Shown one piece after another: positions 1 to 5,106 of a DNA stretch of 10,234 nucleotides; within the stretch, counting starts at the first letter, position 1; each line of letters starts with the position of its first letter. Source of the stretch: Rhizobiaceae bacterium UBA1291 (GTDB lineage Bacteria; Pseudomonadota; Alphaproteobacteria; Rhizobiales; Rhizobiaceae). The notes beneath the pieces are model-generated. The model was not told the DNA's origin, made no database searches, and was given only the letters and a program-made list of their open reading frames with translations. A program made the translations under genes and the position numbers. The DNA lies in the NCBI GenBank assembly GCA_002307905.1, contig DBUL01000119.1, positions 25,878 through 36,111 on the forward strand, given 5' to 3'.

Positions 1-582
1 CGACAGCGCCACCCAGTCCACCTCGTTGGTGGCCAGGACAGCGTCGAGGTCGGCGCGGTCCTTGTCGGTCAGGACGCCGGTTGCAAGCAGAGTATCGGGG
101 AGGCTCACACCCTTGCGATCGGAGATCTTGGTGCCCGAGACCACGGTGGTGACGATGCTTTTTCCGTCGCACTTTTCAGCACGCAGGTGCAGCTTGCCGT
201 CGTCGATCAGCAGGCGATGGCCCGGCTTGACCGAGGTAAGGATTTCCGGATGAGGCAGGAAGACGCGCGTATTGTCGCCAGGCTCATCCTTGTCATCCAG
301 CGTGAAGGTCTGACCCGGCACCAGTTCGACGGTGGTCTCGGCGAACTTGCCGACACGTAGCTTCGGCCCCTGCAGATCGCAAAGAATACCGATCGGGCGA
401 CCGCATTCGGCCTCGACGGAACGGATTTTCGCAATCATGCTACGCATCACATCGTGGCTGGCATGGCTCATATTGATGCGGAACAAATCCGCTCCCGCCT
501 CATGCAGCTTGCGGATCATCGCTTCGTCGGAGGAGGCCGGACCGAGCGTTGCGAGGATCTTCACTTTGCGATTACGCTTCAT
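1..582 (-). CDS. pyk: Pyruvate kinase, N-terminal 194 residues (gene continues past the window start)
   Basis: Pyruvate kinase transfers phosphate from phosphoenolpyruvate to ADP, giving pyruvate and ATP at the end of cytoplasmic glycolysis. The ATG at 582-580 opens a frame that runs to the window edge without a stop, so only the N-terminal part of the catalytic A domain and the B domain are present. Visible family motifs are KILATLGPASS near residue 8, the substrate-binding FRINMSHASH near residue 34 (Arg, Asn, Ser and His in place), CDLQGPKLRVG near residue 68, and VSLPDTLL near residue 160. The usual length is about 480 residues, so roughly 60% lies outside. The start codon overlaps the TAA of the upstream DUF1036 gene by one base (TAATG), so the two are probably cotranscribed and translationally coupled. 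The identification is firm from the motifs. Confidence 0.96.
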   Translation of the reverse strand, partial: MKRNRKVKILATLGPASSDEAMIRKLHEAGADLFRINMSHASHDVMRSMIAKIRSVEAECGRPIGILCDLQGPKLRVGKFAETTVELVPGQTFTLDDKDEPGDNTRVFLPHPEILTSVKPGHRLLIDDGKLHLRAEKCDGKSIVTTVVSGTKISDRKGVSLPDTLLATGVLTDKDRADLDAVLATNEVDWVALS

Positions 583-1058
583 TAATTCTGGCTTTCCTGC
601 GTGCCGGGGGTGTCGGAAAGCTGGACCATCCAGCTGCCCTGACGGCCCGTGTCATATTCCTTGAATCCCATCTGCTGGTAGCCCCGTGCGAAGCAGTCCT
701 GTACGCCGACGATCTTGAACTCGTTCTCGGCTGCGCACATGTTGATGTCGCCCGTCCAGCGTCCGCCGCGGGCAGCATCTTCCGCATAGAGATAATAGTA
801 GCGGGATTGCAGTTCGCCCTCGATCAGCGTGGCGCAGGTCGAGGCCGGAATCTGCCACCAGCCTTCGGTGATCCAGCCTTCTTCTGCACGGTAGCCGATC
901 GCAACGCCGACGAGGTTGGGCGTTCCATTGCACACCCTGAATTCAGCATGTGCTGCGCCCGCCGCGAAAAGCGGCGCAATCAATACGCTGGCGATGAGAA
1001 ATTGTTTGAGGTGACGCGCGCTCCCCTGGGAGCTTGGAATTCTATCTTGCTTCAGCAC
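582..1058 (-). CDS. Exported DUF1036 family protein
   Basis: This is a 158-residue protein with a GTG start. Residues 1-38 look like a Sec signal peptide: a basic start, then a hydrophobic core (FLIASVLIAPLFAAG) and an A-H-A cleavage site before E39. The mature part fits DUF1036: F-R-V-C-N-G-T, V-A-I-G-Y, E-G-W-W-Q-I-P, and a Tyr-rich R-Y-Y-Y-L-Y-A stretch. It has four cysteines (C43, C75, C108, C122), which in the periplasm could form two disulfides. The molecular function of the family is not known to me. The gene sits directly upstream of pyruvate kinase with a TAATG overlap, an unexpected pairing of a periplasmic protein with a glycolytic enzyme. The GTG start is moderately supported: there is no ATG in frame, and the Shine-Dalgarno-like bases upstream are weak. 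Confidence 0.88.
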   Translation of the reverse strand: MLKQDRIPSSQGSARHLKQFLIASVLIAPLFAAGAAHAEFRVCNGTPNLVGVAIGYRAEEGWITEGWWQIPASTCATLIEGELQSRYYYLYAEDAARGGRWTGDINMCAAENEFKIVGVQDCFARGYQQMGFKEYDTGRQGSWMVQLSDTPGTQESQN

Positions 1059-1201
1059 GGTTTCCGCCGGAACTCCATGTTTGTGCGTCGACTGCCTTCT
1101 TGCGATGATGGCCTCGGAAAGTCAACGCAATTCTAATCGATTATATTTTTGACATAAACCATCAACCGCGATCTTGGCACAAACGTGGCCGGGACGAAAG
1201 C
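1059..1201. promoter_or_regulatory. Divergent intergenic region between the DUF1036 and amidohydrolase genes
   Basis: This 143-bp gap between two divergently read genes must hold both promoters. It has an AT-rich core at about 1132-1160. On the plus strand, 1149-1154 is a perfect TTGACA -35 box, but the matching -10 position (1172-1177, tcttgg) is poor. On the minus strand, a TTGACT at about 1118-1123 and a TATAAT-like patch at about 1140-1145 are present, but not at standard spacing from each other. Promoter positions are therefore tentative. Confidence 0.4.
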
Positions 1202-2056
1202 TTGCGCTCGCCTTTCCCCCATGTCATCAAGCCCGAGACACCTTTTCCGGCGGCGCCCATGCACGACTTCTCGCCTTTCGAACTCCTATCGGGTCGGCAT
1301 GACCGCGGTCTGGTGCTTCTCGCCGACCATGCGATGAACCGCCTGCCGGAGCGCTATGGTCGCTTGGGACTGCCCGAGGACGCCTTTGCCCGCCATATCG
1401 CCTATGACATCGGCATCGAGGCTCTAACCCGCCGCCTTTCTGCCAGGCTGGAGGTGCCGGCCGTACTCAGCTGTTTCTCGCGCCTCCTGATCGATCCGAA
1501 TCGCGGCGAGGACGATCCGACGCTGATCATGAAGATCTCCGACGGGGCGATCATCCCGGGCAATCACCCGATCAGCGCGGACGAGTGGAACCACCGCATC
1601 GAAACCTTCCACCGGCCCTATCACCAGGCCGTCAGTCGCACGATTGCCGCGGTTGCAGAAGCATCCGGCAAGGCGCCGCTGGTCTTGTCGCTGCATTCTT
1701 TCACCCCCGCCTGGAAAGGCATCGCCCGGCCATGGCATGCAGCCGTTCTATGGGATAGCGACCATCGCGCCGTCGAGCCCTTGCTTCGCCATCTCCGGGC
1801 GCCCGGCGACATCACTGTCGGTGACAACGAGCCCTATGACGGAGCCTTGAAGGGCGACACCCTGTACAGCCATTGCATGATGACAGGCACGCCGCACGCT
1901 CTTCTGGAAGTGCGGCAGGATCTGATCGGCGACGAGGCCGGCGTCGCAGCCTGGGCCGACAGGCTGGCGCCGATCTTCGAAAGACTCAATGCCGATCCGG
2001 CGCTGCACCGATACGAAGTTCACGCGTCCCGCGCGGGGCCCTACCCGGCCGTCTGA
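1202..2056 (+). CDS. N-formylglutamate amidohydrolase family protein
   Basis: This 284-residue protein belongs to the N-formylglutamate amidohydrolase family (FGase/HutG-like), zinc enzymes that remove a formyl group from N-formyl-glutamate or related compounds in the cytoplasm. Family motifs run in order: L-A-D-H-A near residue 40, G-L-P-E-D-A-F-A-R-H-I-A-Y-D-I-G at 56-71, F-S-R-L-L-I-D-P-N-R at 92-101, H-R-P-Y-H at 137-141, L-H-S-F-T-P at 164-169, N-E-P-Y-D-G at 209-214, and E-V-R-Q-D-L-I at 236-242. The histidines and acids in these motifs are the likely metal and substrate ligands. The start is TTG at 1202, with GGGACGAAAG just upstream; an ATG at 1259 is an alternative that keeps the whole domain. 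There are no hut genes nearby, so the true substrate is open and the symbol hutG is not justified. Confidence 0.9.
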   Translation: MRSPFPHVIKPETPFPAAPMHDFSPFELLSGRHDRGLVLLADHAMNRLPERYGRLGLPEDAFARHIAYDIGIEALTRRLSARLEVPAVLSCFSRLLIDPNRGEDDPTLIMKISDGAIIPGNHPISADEWNHRIETFHRPYHQAVSRTIAAVAEASGKAPLVLSLHSFTPAWKGIARPWHAAVLWDSDHRAVEPLLRHLRAPGDITVGDNEPYDGALKGDTLYSHCMMTGTPHALLEVRQDLIGDEAGVAAWADRLAPIFERLNADPALHRYEVHASRAGPYPAV

Positions 2057-2067
2057 AAGGATAGCGT

Positions 2068-2091
2068 CGGCGAAGGAACGGGAATTCGCCG
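2068..2091 (+). terminator. Possible weak terminator after the amidohydrolase gene
   Basis: A 7-bp perfect stem (cggcgaa at 2068-2074, ttcgccg at 2085-2091) with a 10-base loop starts 11 bases after the stop codon. It is followed by caatttcc rather than a real T run, so Rho-independent termination would be weak at best. It could simply be a small mRNA hairpin. Confidence 0.3.
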
Positions 2092-2173
2092 CAATTTCCT
2101 GCGCAATTCGCGCCTCGTTCGGAGCTGCGGTCCGGCACAAGACTGAAGAGTGAGCGCTGCGCATAACTTGGGT

Positions 2174-2202
2174 CTTGACGCGAGCCCCGCTTCGCGGCAG
2201 GT
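2174..2202 (+). promoter_or_regulatory. Possible promoter element upstream of gapR
   Basis: CTTGAC at 2174-2179 matches the rhizobial -35 consensus exactly and lies 66 bp before the gapR start. At 17-bp spacing the -10 position reads gcaggt, far from CTATAT. A small dyad (cgcga at 2179-2183, tcgcg at 2192-2196) fills the spacer. The -35 match is real, but the promoter as a whole is uncertain. Confidence 0.3.
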
Positions 2203-2233
2203 CAGCCTCACCAAATGAAATTGCCGCTATTGA

Positions 2234-2238
2234 AGGAG
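2234..2238 (+). promoter_or_regulatory. Shine-Dalgarno deciding the gapR start
   Basis: AGGAG with 7 bases to the ATG at 2246 is near-ideal spacing. The ATG at 2240 would leave only one base, so it is very unlikely to be used. Confidence 0.8.
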
Positions 2239-2245
2239 AATGCCC

Positions 2246-2512
2246 ATGTCTGATGCCGCACACGGCGTTGCCCGCGACCAGCTCCGCGCCTTTGTCGAGC
2301 GCATCGAGCGCCTCGAAGAAGAAAAGAAGACCATCGCCGACGACATCAAGGACGTCTACGGCGAAGCCAAGTCCATGGGCTTCGACACCAAGATCCTCAA
2401 GAAGGTGATCGCTCTCAGGAAGAAGGACGAGCAGGAACGCATGGAAGAGGACTTGATCCTAGACACCTACCTGCACGCGCTCGGCATGATCGAGAGCCCG
2501 CCGGAGGAATGA
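2246..2512 (+). CDS. gapR: GapR family (DUF2312) nucleoid-associated DNA-binding protein
   Basis: This is a small, highly charged 88-residue protein of the DUF2312 family. In Caulobacter, GapR binds overtwisted AT-rich DNA ahead of replication and transcription and helps topoisomerases. Features seen are a helical, Glu/Lys-rich N-terminal half ([19 protein letters not shown], then [14 protein letters not shown]) and the conserved [13 protein letters not shown] stretch that carries DNA-contacting lysines in the family. It closes with the acidic [14 protein letters not shown]. Length is normal for the family (about 90). Two in-frame ATGs exist, at 2240 and 2246. The AGGAG at 2234-2238 is 7 bases from the second but only 1 from the first, so I take 2246. 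The gene stands alone and ends at a strong terminator. Confident for family; role by homology. Confidence 0.93.
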   Translation: MSDAAHGVARDQLRAFVERIERLEEEKKTIADDIKDVYGEAKSMGFDTKILKKVIALRKKDEQERMEEDLILDTYLHALGMIESPPEE

Positions 2513-2539
2513 TCCGAGCCCAAAGGTCTCCATAACTGA

Positions 2540-2572
2540 AAAACCCGCCGGACGGCCTGTCCGGCGGGTTTT
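2540..2572. terminator. Bidirectional Rho-independent terminator between convergent genes
   Basis: Perfect 14-bp arms (aaaacccgccggac at 2540-2553 and its reverse complement at 2559-2572) enclose a 5-base loop. The stem is GC-rich, with an A run on one side and a T run on the other, so each strand shows stem plus U tract (TTTTCTGT on plus, TTTTTCAGTT on minus). It lies 27 bp after gapR and 44 bp after the DUF882 stop, so it should end transcription from both sides. Confidence 0.95.
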
Positions 2573-2616
2573 CTGTATTGCGCTTGACCACACTGCGATC
2601 TCGGGGTGCGACGATC

Positions 2617-4530
2617 TTACGGTGCCCCGAAACGGTTCGGATCGACCGACACAGCACCCTGCTGGAAGCCAACCGGCATAGCCGCCATGGGCGCGCTCAG
2701 CGAGCGGCTGACGATTCGCGGCGCCTTGGCAGTCTTGTCGACTTTTTCGAAGCGGTCCTGGTTCAGAGCCCAGTAGGAAATCATGTCCTCGGTGAGACGC
2801 CCACCCGACATTGCCATACGCGCCGCTTCGGCTTCCGCCTGGCTCGGGCGCTTGCCCTTGGCCGGCAGGCCCGCCTCGATGCCACTGTTCTCGACCGCCT
2901 TCGGCATGTCGAAGCCGTCGCCGAATTCGCCCGCATTCGCGGCCGGCTTGGCCTGGGGGGCGATAGCTGCCACCTCGACCGTCGGAGACGAAGCGGGCCC
3001 AACCTCGCCCATTGTCAACGCAACGGCACCACTTGATACCGGCGCGTCAGGCCGTGTCCCGGGCATCGGCATATTGCTCTCTTCCAGCGCAGCTGCCGCT
3101 TCCGGTGAAAGGATTGCCTGCTCGATCTGGTCGACTTCGGATTCCGGGTCGCTCTCGGCGCCGGCCAGCAAGGCTTCCGCCACCGCGGGCCGTGCCACCG
3201 GCACCGGAACCATCGCCAATTCGCCTTCGACCGCCTGAGTGAGGGCCGGGTTGACGGACGCAGTCAGCATTTCCGAGGTTTGCGCATCACCCTTCATACC
3301 ACGCGGGCCAAGGAGGGTCGGAACGGGTATCTTCATTGCCTGCAGGTCGGCATAGCCTTCTTCGGCCGTCGGCTCGCCGGACGCGACCCGCGCCAGCGCG
3401 TCTGCGGCCGGGTTGCGCGTCGGGGAGTAAAGCGCAACAGCCAGGCTGTTGTCGGCGGGAGTGAGCGATGGGCGGGCCGCCGGCACCGGTGCATTAAGCG
3501 CGACAGTCGCTTCCGGCATCCTCAATTCAGCCTGCGGAGGCGGCGGCGCAACGCTCGCCATCATCACCGGTTCGGCCGCCGTCACGACAGGCTGCGGCGC
3601 GACGGGTGTGCGTCTGGGCGGCGGGCCGACATCTTCCTCTTCGTCCTCGTCGCCGCCGCCGAACAGCATGGCGAGCAGGTTCTTGCGCTTGCGCCCCCCG
3701 GACTTCTCGTCAGCAACCAGAATCTGGTTGGAGCTCAACCGCTTTTTGTAATCTGCCAGCGCCTGCTGATAACCGGGCAGCGGCTTGCCGTCAGTAGGAA
3801 TGTGCACGGTCTTGCCATCGGGGAAAAGGCGTACCAGTTCCTGACGCGACATTCGCGGCCAGGCACGGACGCCGGCAACATCCATATGCACGAAGGGCGA
3901 TCCGGACCTGGGATAGTAGCCCACCCCACCGGCCTGCAACTGGACGCCGATCTCGCGCAGCTTGCTCAGCGACACACCGGGAATGTAGAAATCCATCGCC
4001 GTGCCCTTCATGTGCTGGCTTTCCTTCGCCACTCCCTTGGAGCGCGAACGCAGCATCGCATTGGTGGCCGGGGATCGATAACCGGAAACGACCGTGATGT
4101 AGCCTGTCGCACCGGCACGCCGATAGACTTCCCAGACAAGATCGAAGAGCCGGGGGTCCATTTTGGTCGGCTCGTTGCGTCGCCAGTCACGCACGAGGTA
4201 GCTCAACTGCTTGAGCCCGTTAGCGTCGTAGCGGCCGTTGCGCTTGAACGTGACTGCCGCCTTCTCGCCGGTATGAACGAAGTGGATCTTGAGGGTGCGG
4301 GTCTCGGCAGAGGCGGTCGCCGTCATGCCCATTGAAACCACGCACGTAAGGAAGAAGAAAGCAACGAGCGAACAGACCGACCTGAGGAAGGACTGCGCAT
4401 GCGCAGTCGGATGACTGCGCCCGTTTCCGCCGGAAGGCGCGCTGCGATCATGCAAGGTCAGCAAATCAATCCCCGTCTGAAAGACTATATCCCACGCCAC
4501 ATAAATGCCCGCGAAATGCGGTAACACCAT
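2617..4530 (-). CDS. Exported DUF882/YcbK-like M15 peptidase with long Ala/Pro-rich tail
   Basis: This 637-residue ORF has an export signal (hydrophobic 51-69, A-S-A cleavage near residue 75) and then a DUF882/YcbK (peptidase M15) domain at about 76-245. Its zinc-site motifs are S-G-Y-R-S-P (149-154), S-Q-H-M-K-G-T-A-M-D (H173, D180) and F-V-H-M-D-V (H215). E. coli relatives such as MepK cut peptidoglycan cross-links, so a periplasmic cell-wall endopeptidase role is likely. The relatives are about 180 residues; here a tail of roughly 380 follows. It has a basic patch (KKRL, GRKRKN), an acidic run at 294-300, long Ala/Pro/Val-rich stretches, and a less repetitive end at about 575-637 (ISYWALNQDRFEKVD). 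The start is uncertain. The outer ATG at 4530 has no Shine-Dalgarno, whereas TTG at 4464 follows GGGGA at good spacing and gives a more normal signal peptide. No in-frame start lies between it and the hydrophobic core. Confidence 0.88.
   Translation of the reverse strand: MVLPHFAGIYVAWDIVFQTGIDLLTLHDRSAPSGGNGRSHPTAHAQSFLRSVCSLVAFFFLTCVVSMGMTATASAETRTLKIHFVHTGEKAAVTFKRNGRYDANGLKQLSYLVRDWRRNEPTKMDPRLFDLVWEVYRRAGATGYITVVSGYRSPATNAMLRSRSKGVAKESQHMKGTAMDFYIPGVSLSKLREIGVQLQAGGVGYYPRSGSPFVHMDVAGVRAWPRMSRQELVRLFPDGKTVHIPTDGKPLPGYQQALADYKKRLSSNQILVADEKSGGRKRKNLLAMLFGGGDEDEEEDVGPPPRRTPVAPQPVVTAAEPVMMASVAPPPPQAELRMPEATVALNAPVPAARPSLTPADNSLAVALYSPTRNPAADALARVASGEPTAEEGYADLQAMKIPVPTLLGPRGMKGDAQTSEMLTASVNPALTQAVEGELAMVPVPVARPAVAEALLAGAESDPESEVDQIEQAILSPEAAAALEESNMPMPGTRPDAPVSSGAVALTMGEVGPASSPTVEVAAIAPQAKPAANAGEFGDGFDMPKAVENSGIEAGLPAKGKRPSQAEAEAARMAMSGGRLTEDMISYWALNQDRFEKVDKTAKAPRIVSRSLSAPMAAMPVGFQQGAVSVDPNRFGAP
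4391..4420. repeat. 18-bp perfect palindrome plus a third half-site, inside the DUF882 5' coding end
   Basis: Bases 4391-4408 read gactgcgcatgcgcagtc, which equals its own reverse complement. A third copy of the half-site gactgcgc follows at 4413-4420. It covers codons about 37-47 of the long frame, ahead of the signal-peptide core. It could be an operator, an mRNA hairpin near the start, or chance in GC-rich DNA. Confidence 0.55.
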
Positions 4531-5106
4531 GGCAATTCTGCCACAGGCAGCATCAATCCTTATATAGTGAACATATGCCTAACAAGTGATTAGCGGCAAG
4601 AGGGACACCGTTTCCAGTGCGCTGCGCAGCACGAGGCGTGCGGCGGCTATTCTGGTCATGAACGGGCAGCTTCCTCGCGACACTCCGCGTCGATCTCCAC
4701 CGTATGACGGACGCAGCCATTGGTGCGCGCCATTCAACCTCAAGAATGCGCGGAATGCATGCACCGAACATCGAAAGCTGGTGTGAGTTTCAGAAAGCAA
4801 CCTGGGAAGATGGAGTGGCCGGGGATCGTGCGGGCGATCACTGTCGGGACCTGACCTACTTCGTGCTCCAATTGTCTCTGCGAACCTCCGGCAAGAGAAA
4901 GCTCGCAAAACTCAATGCCTTTGATCTTGTGGCGCCGTTACTCTCGGGTCCACCCTGTCCGCAATTCTCCTGCAGGAATCAATCGCTGTGGCGGAAGGTG
5001 CGACGGCCCTGGCGGGCAACGGGCCCCTGAGCGTCATCTCCCGTAAAGGCCCGGGGCTCGCCTGACGCCATCCATCCGGCAGCAAATGCACGCCATGATC
5101 GCGTCA
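4531..5106. other. 576-bp stretch with no recognisable gene
   Basis: Between the 5' end of the DUF882 gene and the 3' end of the response regulator, both read leftward, I find no tRNA, rRNA or known small RNA. There are open frames of about 110 codons on both strands (4704-5030 plus, 4579-4908 minus). Neither has a convincing Shine-Dalgarno, a recognisable domain, or protein-like composition (rich in Arg, Ser, Pro, Cys and Trp), so I do not call them. The left end (about 4555-4590) is AT-rich and probably holds the DUF882 promoter. I see no clear terminator for the regulator: the GC-rich dyad at about 5020-5060 (gggccc...ggcccggg) lacks a T run. Confidence 0.6.
4563..4568 (-). promoter_or_regulatory. 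Possible -10 box for the DUF882 gene
   Basis: On the minus strand these bases read CTATAT, the exact rhizobial -10 consensus, 33 bp before the outer ATG and 99 bp before the TTG alternative. A CTTGTT lies only 13 bp upstream of it, too close for a standard -35, and nothing good sits at 17 bp. A tentative call. Confidence 0.4.

Noticed and set aside
1020..1033. Dyad gctccc-ct-gggagc inside the DUF1036 signal-peptide coding region
   Set aside because: Six-base arms are common by chance in GC-rich coding DNA and there is no T run or promoter context.
549..1136. 195-codon plus-strand frame over the DUF1036 gene
   Set aside because: The minus-strand reading gives a signal peptide and DUF1036 motifs, while the plus-strand reading has nothing recognisable and also crosses the pyk start.
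3280..4335. 351-codon open frame on the plus strand
   Set aside because: It is fully antisense to the DUF882 gene, whose motifs are clear. It is Arg/His/Gly-rich with no domain, as expected of a shadow frame in GC-rich DNA.
4335..4345. Possible lipoprotein box (F-L-T-C) in the DUF882 signal peptide
   Set aside because: The residue before Cys is Thr rather than Gly, Ala or Ser. A normal A-S-A signal peptidase I site follows, so secretion is more likely than lipid anchoring.
4530..4560. Possible -24/-12 (sigma-54) promoter tgtggcagaattgcc before the DUF882 gene
   Set aside because: The GG and GC are only 7 bases apart rather than 10, so it does not fit the sigma-54 element.
4704..5030. 108-codon plus-strand frame in the gene-poor gap
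   Set aside because: It has no Shine-Dalgarno, no recognisable motif and unusual Trp/Cys/Arg content. A frame of similar size on the opposite strand looks equally meaningless. Not strong enough to call a gene.
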